A stretch of DNA of 64,000 nucleotides from Halobacteriales archaeon QS_4_69_225 (lineage in GTDB: Archaea > Halobacteriota > Halobacteria > Halobacteriales > Haloarculaceae): contig PXRL01000026.1 in the NCBI GenBank assembly GCA_003020965.1, forward strand, positions 62,001 through 126,000, read 5' to 3'. Below are positions 7,642 to 16,409 of this stretch, piece after piece (positions within the stretch are counted from its first letter, which is position 1; each line of letters starts with the position of its first letter). Below the pieces are notes generated by a model. That model was given only the letters and a program-made list of their open reading frames with translations, was not told where the DNA came from and searched no databases. The position numbers and the translations under genes are program-made.

Positions 7642-8514
7642 ATGATAGATAATAAGATACGCCAATTATGGGGCTTGCTTACTCCTTCTCGATTTCCTAA
7701 AACTTCTGATAAGGTGATCAACTTTATTCTTATAGGTATAGCTCTACCAGTCGCAGCAGTCTTATCAGTAGTCAAAGATGCTGATCTAACTGGCATATTC
7801 ACCGACATGTATCGCCAATTAATGCCACGGGATATGTTAATAACCTACAGAGGCAGTCTGTTTCTGGCGAGGCAAGGGCACATAGAAATATTCCTTCTCA
7901 ATCCAGAGAGCGAACCATATGCATCCGAGATATTCAATCCAACTAATAAAGATGTCGTCGTGGATATGGGTGCTCACGTCGGAAAATATACTCTCCCGAG
8001 TGCAAGACGAGTCGGTAATGAAGGTCATGTCTTCGCCTTTGAGGCCATCCCTAACCACTACGAAGCATTAAAGAAGAATATCAAGTTAAATGAGTTTTCT
8101 AACGTTACAGCTCTTAATGCTGCAACATATGACGAGAATCAAGAGATGTGGTTAGTTGGATGGGATTTGAAATCAGATCCGGAACCAGATCATACAGCGG
8201 CGCAACATATTAATCCTGAAGGAAGTATGCCAGTAAAGGCGGTAACTGTAGATAGTGTCCTTGAAGAGCATAAAATCGAATCTGTTGACTACGTTAAAAT
8301 CGACATAGGGCGGCAAGAATTGAGCGCCATACGAGGTATGGCAGATACCCTGCGTGCTTCTGATGAAGTGACAATGTTGGTTGAAATAGGAGAGGAGAAT
8401 TTCAAGCATGTTGATTCTTTACTCACTGATTTGGGATTCAACGGAACTGCTCTTGACGATTCTTGGGGAAACGGCCTCAGAGATTATGTATACAGAAAGA
8501 AAACGCAGCATTAG
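7642..8514 (+). CDS. FkbM family methyltransferase
   Basis: A 290-residue SAM-dependent methyltransferase of the FkbM family, which O-methylates sugars or other small hydroxyl substrates. SAM motif I is VVDMGAHVGKYTLP near residue 107, followed by HVFAFEAIPNHY. The usual KIDVEGAE block is altered to VKIDIGRQELSAIRGM, with Gly-Arg replacing the normal Glu-Gly. The first 60 residues include a hydrophobic stretch around IGIALPVAAVLSVV, possibly a membrane anchor. The gene is much richer in A and T than its left neighbour and marks the edge of an imported glycan island. The acceptor is unknown. Confidence 0.85.
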   Translation: MIDNKIRQLWGLLTPSRFPKTSDKVINFILIGIALPVAAVLSVVKDADLTGIFTDMYRQLMPRDMLITYRGSLFLARQGHIEIFLLNPESEPYASEIFNPTNKDVVVDMGAHVGKYTLPSARRVGNEGHVFAFEAIPNHYEALKKNIKLNEFSNVTALNAATYDENQEMWLVGWDLKSDPEPDHTAAQHINPEGSMPVKAVTVDSVLEEHKIESVDYVKIDIGRQELSAIRGMADTLRASDEVTMLVEIGEENFKHVDSLLTDLGFNGTALDDSWGNGLRDYVYRKKTQH

Positions 8515-8710
8515 ATTTTAATATTACCTCTAACTGGTGTCGTGTATCAGCTGTACACGTGCTCTCATATTCCCAGCACACATGATAGGGCATATAGCGG
8601 TCAAACGGCCAGTAGTATTTTATTAACCCGTGGTCTTTACATATATATGATCGGTGGGATTGTCTCAACTTGTAGCAACAGACATCTATCAAATACTATG
8701 ATTATATAAC

Positions 8711-9742
8711 ATGTCTGGGGCATTCGGGGCGTTCGAGTTCGCTATCTTAGTGGTCGCTGCGTTAGTACTGATATGGGGGTTCCAACGTTACCGGAATAAC
8801 TTCCTCAAGACCGAGCTATCGGTCGCTGTTGGCGTCGCGTTTGGTTTGGTATCCCTCGCGATTGTACCACGGATCTTTGATTTCATCGGCGGTGCTCTCG
8901 ATCTGCAACGTAGAGTGGTGATTGTTTCATTTCTCGCGAATCTCATGCTTCTGGGTCTGCTGCTCTACTACATCAGTAAACTCGATTCGATTAAAACGGA
9001 CGTCGCCGAGCTCACTCGTAGCTTGTCGGTGGAGCAAGCGCCCAAAACTGACGGCGGACGTAGTGAAATCTTCGTCGTCATTCCAGCGTACAACGAAGCC
9101 GAGACGATCCGTGACGTCGTCTCTTCGCTTCCAGAAACAGTTCGGAAGTACGGAGTGCAGCCGGTCGTCGTGTCCGATGGGTCCGCCGATGCAACCGCTC
9201 GCAATGCGGCATACGACGGATCGATGGTCGTCGAACACCCGCTCAACCAGGGCCAAGGCGGCGCGCTACAGACCGGATTCAGGATTGCGATAAAGAACGA
9301 CGCTGCAATTGTAGTCACGATGGATGGCGATGGTCAACATCCCGCCGATGAGTTGGAGCATCTGGTATCGCCGATCATCGACGACGAGGCGGACTTCGTG
9401 ATGGGATCGCGGTACATCGGCGAGGATCACTCCGAGAACGGGCCCGTTCGGAAAGCCGGTATCCGGTTCTTTACGGCGACCATCAACCTGCTAACCAAAT
9501 CCGAGGTGACGGACTGTACGAACGGATTCAGAGCGATTCGTGGATCCATGCTCGACGAGTTGCGACTCACCGAAGAACGGTTCAGTGCGCCCGAATTGAT
9601 TATCGAAGCTCGAAAGAACGGAATGCGGATTCAGGAATACCCAGTTACGGTGAAGCAGCGCCAGGCCGGGGAGACAAAGAAGCCGCAACTCGGATACGCG
9701 ATCGGCCTGGCCCGGACGATAGTAGCAACCTGGCTTCGATGA
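8711..9742 (+). CDS. DUF2304-GT2 fusion glycosyltransferase (dolichyl-phosphate sugar synthase-like)
   Basis: A 343-residue membrane glycosyltransferase. Residues 1-100 carry three hydrophobic helices of the DUF2304 type followed by a short coiled segment; residues about 118-343 are a GT2 domain like DPM1/AglJ, with IFVVIPAYNEAETI, the DGSADAT nucleotide-sugar motif and DGDGQHPADEL (the DxD metal site). The GT2 part lacks C-terminal membrane helices, so the N-terminal block is the anchor. It likely transfers a sugar from a nucleotide donor to dolichol phosphate at the inner membrane face. DUF2304 is more often a separate small gene beside such an enzyme; here it is fused. Confidence 0.85.
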   Translation: MSGAFGAFEFAILVVAALVLIWGFQRYRNNFLKTELSVAVGVAFGLVSLAIVPRIFDFIGGALDLQRRVVIVSFLANLMLLGLLLYYISKLDSIKTDVAELTRSLSVEQAPKTDGGRSEIFVVIPAYNEAETIRDVVSSLPETVRKYGVQPVVVSDGSADATARNAAYDGSMVVEHPLNQGQGGALQTGFRIAIKNDAAIVVTMDGDGQHPADELEHLVSPIIDDEADFVMGSRYIGEDHSENGPVRKAGIRFFTATINLLTKSEVTDCTNGFRAIRGSMLDELRLTEERFSAPELIIEARKNGMRIQEYPVTVKQRQAGETKKPQLGYAIGLARTIVATWLR

Positions 9743-9794
9743 TCGAGTACAGTTCGGTGTTCGCCAGCGATTCCACGGAAGATAAAAGGTCACG

Positions 9795-10991
9795 ATGAAT
9801 CTGCTCTACGTTACGAAAACGTCGCTGGTCGGAGAGGGCGGCGGCGGCGAGGAGCGAGCTCGCGAGGTCATAGACGGATTGGCGGACCGCAGTCACGACG
9901 TGACGGTAGTTTGTGGAAAAACGGAGGCCGGTCTCGAGAAACGGACGAGCTACCGTGACTGTCAAATCCGCCACGTTTGGTGCGGCCCCGAACGCGCGTT
10001 GGGAGATAGTTGGATCGGATTTCTCCTTCCTCGGTATCTTTTTGCGTTCTGTAGCCTCCCAGTGTTAGTACAGGAATTCACTCAATCCAACTACGATGCG
10101 GTGGTCGAGAATATGACGCCCTACCCGACGCTGACCATCCTACTTGCCAAGCTCTTTGCCGTTCCTATCGTCGCCGTACAGCACGAGTTCCACGGTCGGG
10201 ACTGTATCGAGATGTACGGTCCCCTCACCGGCCGGATTCAACTCGTCGTCCAGCGGCTCCATCGGGCCTTTCGCTACGACGCGATCGTCGTCCCCTCGAG
10301 TCCTGTCAAGACGGCATTAAAAAAGTACGATGTTGCAACCGACCGCATCGAAGTCATTCCGAATGGCATCCACCACGGACAGTATCATCGCCCGGATGTC
10401 GAGTCAACTCCGGGACGGCTCGTGACCGTCGGGCGGCTCTGCAAACGCAAAGGGCAAGCGGACCTGCTACGAGGATTTGCAAAGTTGCAGGAGTCTCACC
10501 CGAGAACCCACCTCGACATCGTCGGGGCTGGTCCACGTCGAGCCGACCTCAAGGATCTCGCCGCGAAATTAGGTGTCAGGGAGAGCGTCACATTTCACGG
10601 GTTTGTCTCCGAGGAAGAGAAAATCCGGCTCCTGAACCGAGCCGAACTCTTCGTCTTTGGTTCTCATCAGGAAGGCTTCGGAATCGGAATCCTCGAAGCG
10701 ATGGCAGTCGGATTGCCAGTCGTAGCTCGTGAGCTTCCTGTATACGAGGAATTCTTCGAGGACAACACCAACGGGTTTCTCGTTGATGAGCCATTCGTGG
10801 AGAATTTCGCTGACTCGTCGCAAACGTTGCTCGAGACAGACGAGAGACGGACTGAAATCGGTGCACGTAACAGGAAGGCGGCAGCCAATTACGGGTGGGA
10901 ACACACCGTGGGCGATACAGAATCGCTTCTGATCGAAATCGCCGACAGTTCGGCGGCTACAGAACGAGATATCAGCGGTGAAATCGTATGA
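9795..10991 (+). CDS. GT4 family glycosyltransferase
   Basis: A 398-residue GT-B fold retaining glycosyltransferase. The N-terminal half starts LLYVTKTSLVGEGGGGEE, with a Gly-rich acceptor loop. The C-terminal donor domain shows VTVGRLCKRKGQADLL near residue 213 and the E-x7-E motif EGFGIGILEAM near residue 295. It begins a tight three-gene operon: its TGA overlaps the ATG of the sulfatase-like gene, which in turn overlaps the next GT4. No membrane segment is evident, so it acts at the cytoplasmic face on a lipid-linked or soluble acceptor. The sugar cannot be assigned. Confidence 0.9.
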   Translation: MNLLYVTKTSLVGEGGGGEERAREVIDGLADRSHDVTVVCGKTEAGLEKRTSYRDCQIRHVWCGPERALGDSWIGFLLPRYLFAFCSLPVLVQEFTQSNYDAVVENMTPYPTLTILLAKLFAVPIVAVQHEFHGRDCIEMYGPLTGRIQLVVQRLHRAFRYDAIVVPSSPVKTALKKYDVATDRIEVIPNGIHHGQYHRPDVESTPGRLVTVGRLCKRKGQADLLRGFAKLQESHPRTHLDIVGAGPRRADLKDLAAKLGVRESVTFHGFVSEEEKIRLLNRAELFVFGSHQEGFGIGILEAMAVGLPVVARELPVYEEFFEDNTNGFLVDEPFVENFADSSQTLLETDERRTEIGARNRKAAANYGWEHTVGDTESLLIEIADSSAATERDISGEIV

Positions 10992-12325
10992 CGGACAATC
11001 CAAACGTATTCCTCCTTACGATCGACGCACTTCGCGCCGACCACCTCGGATACCACGGGTACGAGCGCGACACGAGTCCGTTTCTCGACTCACTCGCCGA
11101 CCGAGCGGCCTGTTTTTCGACCGCCATCTCTGCGAGTTCACACACACGCGAGGCGGTTCCAGCGCTTCTTACAGGGCGATACCCGGACGTGTTTGCATCC
11201 CAAGGGTATCGATGCGCTACCGAGACGGTTGCTGATCGTCTCCAGGTTGCTGGATACACTACGGCCGGCTTTCACTCGAACCCTTACGTTTCCAGAGCGT
11301 ATGGGTTCGATAGTGGATTCGACACATTTGACGATGATCTGCATCTGGGGCAAAATCGCATCGTCGCTCTGATACAGCGTGCTTTGGACAAATTCCTGTT
11401 GAACAAAGGGGAGTATCATGCTCGGGCAGAGACGATCAACGAGCGGTCGCTGGATTGGATTGATACCGTGGACGACGGGCCAGTCTTTCTGTGGAATCAC
11501 TACATGGACCCACATGGACCATACAATCCGCCTGACGGCTATTCGTACGCCGATAATGAAATATCGAACAGCCAGGCGCACGATCTCTATCAGACGGTGA
11601 TCAACCGACCCGGAGAGGTAACCGAAGAGGAAAGACAATTACTCCTCGACTGCTACGATGGTGAAATCTGCTATCTCGACGAACAGTTGAGAAAGTTCTT
11701 CGATGAACTCGAAGAGAGAGAGCTGCTACGAGACAGTCTGGTCATAATCACAGCGGATCACGGTGAAGCGTTCGGCGAACACGGGTTCTTTACTCATCCT
11801 CGACAGCTCCACGAGCATCTCATTCACGTGCCGTTGCTCATCTCTCCTCCAGTTGGGGAAGAAATGAGTGATCAGGACGGGCCCGTGAGTTCGTTGGATC
11901 TGGTGCCCTCGATACTCGATAGTGCCGATTTGGCCTCTACCGGACTTCCCGGCAAGTCGCTCCTCCGCTCATCGGACCGGAGCGAATCGTCAGAGGAAAA
12001 TATCGTTTTTGCGAGCGCGACCGGAGAAAACGAGCACGAAGGGATTCGTCGATTTGCAGCCAGGGGGCCAGACGTGAAGGTCCAGGTCGAACGTGACATC
12101 GGATCCGGTGATATCTTGCATGAGACAGCGTACGAGATGGACCGCTATTCAAGCGGACGTAATCCGCAGGACCCTACCGAGATAGGTGCAGGGGAGGTCG
12201 CGGAAAAATTACGAGAGTTTAGCGAATCGAGACTGCGCTCCGAGGACCGAGGATCAACAGAGGATGTCGCGAGAGCTAACTCGGACGAAATAGACGAGCG
12301 ACTGGAAGCTCTGGGATACAAATGA
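10988..12325 (+). CDS. sulfatase-like alkaline-phosphatase-superfamily protein with LGY tail
   Basis: A 445-residue sulfatase-fold protein with no signal peptide: the first strand FLLTIDALRADH, carrying the first metal-binding Asp, starts at residue 8. The position of the formylglycine Cys is taken by a Thr in SSHTREAVPALLTG, so it cannot be a classical type I sulfatase; Thr-type members include phosphoglycerol transferases and phosphonoacetate-type hydrolases. The second metal site is ITADHGEAFGEHG near residue 255. The C terminus is DERLEALGYK, a tail shared with six other such proteins here. It overlaps both operon neighbours (GT4 genes) by four bases. It may add or remove an anionic group on the glycan. 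Confidence 0.85.
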   Translation: MTDNPNVFLLTIDALRADHLGYHGYERDTSPFLDSLADRAACFSTAISASSHTREAVPALLTGRYPDVFASQGYRCATETVADRLQVAGYTTAGFHSNPYVSRAYGFDSGFDTFDDDLHLGQNRIVALIQRALDKFLLNKGEYHARAETINERSLDWIDTVDDGPVFLWNHYMDPHGPYNPPDGYSYADNEISNSQAHDLYQTVINRPGEVTEEERQLLLDCYDGEICYLDEQLRKFFDELEERELLRDSLVIITADHGEAFGEHGFFTHPRQLHEHLIHVPLLISPPVGEEMSDQDGPVSSLDLVPSILDSADLASTGLPGKSLLRSSDRSESSEENIVFASATGENEHEGIRRFAARGPDVKVQVERDIGSGDILHETAYEMDRYSSGRNPQDPTEIGAGEVAEKLREFSESRLRSEDRGSTEDVARANSDEIDERLEALGYK

Positions 12326-13479
12326 CCGAGGCAGCTGACGACGAGGCTCTGAACGTCCTGCTGCTGGCTGAAGATTTCTATCCTAAGGAATCCGGTGGTG
12401 CATTCATCGACTGGAATGTCGCAACGTATCTGGTTGAGCATGGAGACTCCGTAACGACCGTAACTCCCCGAAATGGGGATACTGCGCGGAAAGAAATCGT
12501 AAATGGGGTTGAGATTCGTCGCCCGTTCAGGGTGCATTCAAACGATAGACATCCCAACTCGATACGTGGGTTTCTCAGACGAATCCTATTTGCCCTGTTC
12601 CTCGTCCCCTATCTCTTTGTCCTGTGCTGGCGTCGAGAGTTCGACTTGATATATTCCACCAATCATTTACTCCATCCTTCAGCTGCAACTGTAGGATTCG
12701 TGAATCGACTACCCCACATCTCTTTTATTGGCTTCTCGCCGAGTATTCAAGAGGAACGATCAATACTCGATCCACTTGTGCTATTAGAACGGACAAATTT
12801 CCGATTTTTTATTGGAGACCAAGTGCTCTGTCAAACACCAAAAGTACAGGATATCTTATCCGAAGCGTTTAGTTGCAACGTTGAACGGCTTGATGGTATT
12901 GTAGACAAAGAAGCAATTAAATTGGCAATCGATTCAAGCAGTATATCGAAAGACTGCGCTCGTATGAGCGCAGATATTCAACTGATTTTCGTTGGTAGGC
13001 TTGTTGATATCAAGAACCCAACCAAATTACCGGACCTCATTTCCAATCTACCCTCAACATATTCACTACTCATTATCGGCGATGGCCCCAAAAGAGAAGC
13101 TGTGGAAGTGGCTGTTAATGAAAAAAGAGTGGGTGATAGGATTGAGATAGCGGGCCGTCTACCACATAAAGAAACCCTCCAATTAATACACGAGTCAGAT
13201 ATTCTTATTCTCCCTTCAGAAGCCGAATCGTACGGAGCAGTTGTGTTCGAAGCACTTTCACTGAACACGCCCGTAGTTGCCTCACCAGTCGGAGTGTTCC
13301 CAATGGTTGACCACCCAAATCTCAATATAGCTGAAATCGAGGATTTCGCTGATACTATATCTGAAATCAGTGTAGAAGAGGCAGACGGGATTAATTCAGA
13401 TACGTTGGAAGAATTCGCTGTCGATCGGTTTGCGGAAAGCGTGCGTGAACAAATGTTATTTGAATACTCTTCTATTTAG
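12322..13479 (+). CDS. GT4 family glycosyltransferase
   Basis: A 385-residue GT-B fold enzyme. The N-terminal domain begins VLLLAEDFYPKESGGA with the usual acceptor-side Gly loop and a hydrophobic patch around LFALFLVPYLFVL (residues about 92-108) that probably attaches it to the membrane. The donor domain has LIFVGRLVDIKNPTKL near residue 225 and the E-x7-E motif ESYGAVVFEAL near residue 302. Codon use shifts toward A/T in the second half, so the gene lies at a composition boundary. It is the last gene of the operon with the sulfatase-like protein and converges on the deacetylase gene. Confidence 0.88.
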   Translation: MTEAADDEALNVLLLAEDFYPKESGGAFIDWNVATYLVEHGDSVTTVTPRNGDTARKEIVNGVEIRRPFRVHSNDRHPNSIRGFLRRILFALFLVPYLFVLCWRREFDLIYSTNHLLHPSAATVGFVNRLPHISFIGFSPSIQEERSILDPLVLLERTNFRFFIGDQVLCQTPKVQDILSEAFSCNVERLDGIVDKEAIKLAIDSSSISKDCARMSADIQLIFVGRLVDIKNPTKLPDLISNLPSTYSLLIIGDGPKREAVEVAVNEKRVGDRIEIAGRLPHKETLQLIHESDILILPSEAESYGAVVFEALSLNTPVVASPVGVFPMVDHPNLNIAEIEDFADTISEISVEEADGINSDTLEEFAVDRFAESVREQMLFEYSSI

Positions 13480-13512
13480 CGAATACAAATTAAATAATAA
13501 TTATCGACGCTA

Positions 13513-14463
13513 CTATCTCGAATGACGAAGTTCCGAATTTAGCTCTTTCATATTCTTGATTTGGATTTGCTCCTTCGTCTTCGATTCAGAAATTCGTCGT
13601 AAGAAGGACCTGATCAGCGGCCACTGAACTCCATTTGCAGTCTCCCAAAGATGAGTCCAAATATGGATATTGGAATCCCGCTCAATTGCAGCAGTGAGAC
13701 TCTTGTTGAGATTGTGTCTATGTAGGCGACGGCGAACGATTTTTGGTATCACTCTAAACACTGGATGTGGTTTCCTCTGCCCGGATTGAAGAAACGGTGC
13801 AGTTAACGACGGGAAACTCGTACAATAGGTTTCGATTATGTCATCCACCATCCTTGGTCGCTTGATCGGTTGGTTTCCAGTCAGAATCTCCCAGGCCAGT
13901 CGTACGCGATTTGGTGCCTCCTGTGATTCAGAATGTCTTTTACGAGGGGACCGTACGATTTCGATTCCATACTCCTTGAGAATGTCTCTGGGAGGGGGAC
14001 TGTGCCGAGGTGGCACAAGGGAGACGGGGCGATCCAAGCCGAAGTCCTCGTGAGCTTCTAATACTTTATCGAATTCCCATTGGAGTGTCTCATTAGTTAC
14101 ATTGGCACATTCAACGTGCGTGAACGTATGAGTGCAGATTTCGTGATCGACTGAAGACTCCTGGATGCGTTCGACGAGACCAGGAGCATAGAATTCAGGT
14201 GCATTTTCTGGACCAGTTTTCGGGATATCATCAAACCATCCGTCCTCATGGCTTGCGTCATACGTAACGAGCGGATTGTGCCGCAGGAGGTGGCCGACGA
14301 CGTTGAACGTCATTGGAATCCTGAGTTCGTCACAAAGTTCCAGTAATCGTTCGAGTGCTTCCGTTTCGGCTTTTCGGCCTTGGCTGAGAACGTCGAGATT
14401 GTCATACTGAATGACTCCCCATCCAAGTTCGACTTCGATACTAAACGTAACCGTCGCTGACAC
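13513..14463 (-). CDS. polysaccharide deacetylase-like protein (CE4 fold), copy 1
   Basis: A 316-residue NodB/CE4-type protein. Motif 1 reads TFSIEVELGWG (the acidic residues that bind metal in place of the TFDD of classical enzymes) and motif 2 reads THTFTH near residue 127, giving the H-x3-H metal pair. The PPRHSPPP segment near residue 167 fits the Arg-containing motif 3. The C-terminal 100 residues have HIWTHLWETANG, shared with the second copy at 22298-23260. No signal peptide is visible, so the substrate is probably cytoplasmic, for example a lipid-linked N-acetyl sugar. It is divergent from a phosphodiesterase-like gene, and the same two families sit together again at 20.7-23.3 kb. Confidence 0.8.
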   Translation of the reverse strand: MSATVTFSIEVELGWGVIQYDNLDVLSQGRKAETEALERLLELCDELRIPMTFNVVGHLLRHNPLVTYDASHEDGWFDDIPKTGPENAPEFYAPGLVERIQESSVDHEICTHTFTHVECANVTNETLQWEFDKVLEAHEDFGLDRPVSLVPPRHSPPPRDILKEYGIEIVRSPRKRHSESQEAPNRVRLAWEILTGNQPIKRPRMVDDIIETYCTSFPSLTAPFLQSGQRKPHPVFRVIPKIVRRRLHRHNLNKSLTAAIERDSNIHIWTHLWETANGVQWPLIRSFLRRISESKTKEQIQIKNMKELNSELRHSR

Positions 14464-14538
14464 ACCTCGTCCCTGTGCGTCGACGATTAACTACATTACT
14501 GTCTTCAGAGGAAGTATCCAGATAATCATCCATCGGGA

Positions 14539-14546
14539 TTTTATAC
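14539..14546 (+). promoter_or_regulatory. TATA box of the phosphodiesterase-like gene
   Basis: TTTTATAC is centred about 26 bases before the ATG at 14568, again the leaderless arrangement. Confidence 0.6.
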
Positions 14547-14567
14547 GTTCGCGTAGTTGATTCTCTA

Positions 14568-16100
14568 ATGGCATCACCACGAACTGTCGTCGTGGGGCTG
14601 GATGGCGGTCATTTCGAACTAATTCAGCCTTGGATCAACGACGGTAAACTCCCGAATATCGAGCGAGCAATTGAGACAGGCATTTCGGCTGATCTCAATT
14701 CCGTTCTTCCGCCGGTTACGTCACCGAACTGGAAATCATATGCGACCGGTAAGAACCCAGGGAAACTGGGGATTTTCTGGTGGGAAAATATCGATGTTGA
14801 GAACGAGCGCGTCTACTATCCAACGGAGCGAAAAAATGATCACACCGAGTTCTGGGAGCTCATCGGCGAGAAAGAGTCCGCAGGGATTGTCGGCGTTCCA
14901 ACGACTTATCCACCGAAACCAGTCGATGGCTTTGTGATTTCGGGCGCCCCGGACGGCGAAAATTCCGATTATACGCACCCGGAATCGCTTGAGAGTGAAC
15001 TCGAAGAGTCGTTTGATTATGCCGTCACGAAACGGAACCGTCTGTCGGTCAATAGAGAGGCAGCAGTCGAAGAGATCCTTAAGTTGATCGACTCCCGGTT
15101 TCGAGTTGCGAAGGAGCTGGCGGATGAACACGATGTCGCCTTTCTACAGGTTACGACGTTCTATCTGAATTCGCTCCATCACTTCCTATGGGACAATGAG
15201 GCGACTCTGGAAGGATGGCAAATCGCTGATGAGCACCTCGGCGACTTTCTCGATGAAGACTGCAATCTCGTCCTCATGAGTGACCACGGCTCAACCGAAA
15301 TCGAGACCGTGTTCAATATCAACACATGGCTGGAACGAGAAGGGTATTTGACGCTCAGTACGGGAATCGCCAATTACCTCTACAGAGCGGGTATTACGAC
15401 TGATAGGCTGATACGGTTAGCATATTTTCTGGGGATTCCGCGATTGGCCGAGCGAGTGGTTCCGGAGCGACTTCTCAGACTCATTCCGGACGAGCACGGA
15501 GAACTCCGGCGTGAAGCCAAAACTGATAGTGTCGATTGGCGGCGTTCCGACGCACTCGCAAGTGGCCAAGGCCCGGTCTACTTGACGATAGATACCGACG
15601 AGAACCGATACGAACAGATTCGATCAGAGATCATCAGCCAACTCCAGCAGTTCAGGGACCCATCCGGACACCCGGTCGCAGACAGAGTACTCCCCGGCGA
15701 AGAGGTCTACAGTGGCCGGTATCTCGGTCAGGCTCCGGATATCGTGATCAACCAGAGCGACGGAATCCACATTGCCGGCTCGATCGGTCGAGACGATATT
15801 TTTTCGACTCCACGCAACGACGAATGGCGAGCGGAAAACAAGCGCCAGGGGATGTTCGTTGCATCCGGCCCGGATTTCAGCAATACTGTTCCGGATCAGT
15901 TATCAATTCTCGACCTCGCTCCGATGATGCTTCATCTTCATGGATGTGCTGTTCCACGCGATATGGACGGCTGCGTACCAAAAGCCGTTTTTGCCGGCGG
16001 GACGCCGCCAGCGGAGCGCGATATCGAATTCCGATCCCAGTCTAAAAAAGCCGGAGAGCGACAACGGATTCGAACGATAGCACGGCATTCATCCCTCTAA
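14568..16100 (+). CDS. type I phosphodiesterase/nucleotide pyrophosphatase-like protein, copy 1
   Basis: A 510-residue alkaline-phosphatase-superfamily protein of the phosphodiesterase (NPP-like) branch. The first metal Asp is in VVGLDGGHFEL, the nucleophilic Thr in PPVTSPNWKSYATG near residue 46, and later metal residues in LMSDHGSTEIE near residue 236 and DGIHIAGSIGRDD near residue 399. It has no signal peptide. It is a close relative of the protein at 20748-22301, sharing whole blocks such as NPGKLGIFWWEN. Unlike that copy it lacks the C-terminal LGY tail and ends ARHSSL; a separate small gene ending in that tail lies one base downstream on the other strand. The substrate is unknown. Confidence 0.85.
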   Translation: MASPRTVVVGLDGGHFELIQPWINDGKLPNIERAIETGISADLNSVLPPVTSPNWKSYATGKNPGKLGIFWWENIDVENERVYYPTERKNDHTEFWELIGEKESAGIVGVPTTYPPKPVDGFVISGAPDGENSDYTHPESLESELEESFDYAVTKRNRLSVNREAAVEEILKLIDSRFRVAKELADEHDVAFLQVTTFYLNSLHHFLWDNEATLEGWQIADEHLGDFLDEDCNLVLMSDHGSTEIETVFNINTWLEREGYLTLSTGIANYLYRAGITTDRLIRLAYFLGIPRLAERVVPERLLRLIPDEHGELRREAKTDSVDWRRSDALASGQGPVYLTIDTDENRYEQIRSEIISQLQQFRDPSGHPVADRVLPGEEVYSGRYLGQAPDIVINQSDGIHIAGSIGRDDIFSTPRNDEWRAENKRQGMFVASGPDFSNTVPDQLSILDLAPMMLHLHGCAVPRDMDGCVPKAVFAGGTPPAERDIEFRSQSKKAGERQRIRTIARHSSL

Positions 16101-16101
16101 T

Positions 16102-16284
16102 TCATTCGAGATATCCAAGATCTTCAAGACGGTCCTGGACATCGTCGGCTGCGTCCTCCTCTTCAAGCTCATCGATAACAGTTTCAAGTATAATTACACA
16201 GTATTTTTCGGTCGAATCGAACCCCATTTTCTCCGCACGTTCGCTGAGCCTCTGTTGAAGTTGCTTGTCGATATCTAATTGCAT
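16102..16284 (-). CDS. 60-residue ribbon-helix-helix-like protein ending in the LGY tail
   Basis: A 60-residue protein; I start it at the ATG at 16282-16284 because the nine residues before it are hydrophobic and not conserved in style. Residues 1-38 (MQLDIDKQLQQRLSERAEKM, then GFDSTEKYCVIILETVIDEL) resemble a strand-helix-helix ribbon-helix-helix domain. After an acidic linker it ends VQDRLEDLGYLE, nearly identical to the end (VQDRLKDLGYME) of the phosphodiesterase-like protein at 20748-22301. It converges on copy 1 of that enzyme, which has lost or never had the tail. It could be a small regulator or a docking partner. Function is not known. Confidence 0.7.
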   Translation of the reverse strand: MQLDIDKQLQQRLSERAEKMGFDSTEKYCVIILETVIDELEEEDAADDVQDRLEDLGYLE

Positions 16285-16409
16285 TATTAGGAGAAACTCG
16301 TATAGGCACATCCTTGTAGATTCCTACTTCTAGTCCGACACCTGTGGCAGGCGACCATTGGTAATAGAAGAGCATACATTAGAGGAAGTGATTATCTCTG
16401 ACGAACTTT

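Noticed and set aside
10988-12325. Calling the sulfatase-fold proteins true sulfatases
   Set aside because: The Cys/Ser-x-Pro-x-Arg motif needed for formylglycine formation is absent; Thr or Ser occupies the site.
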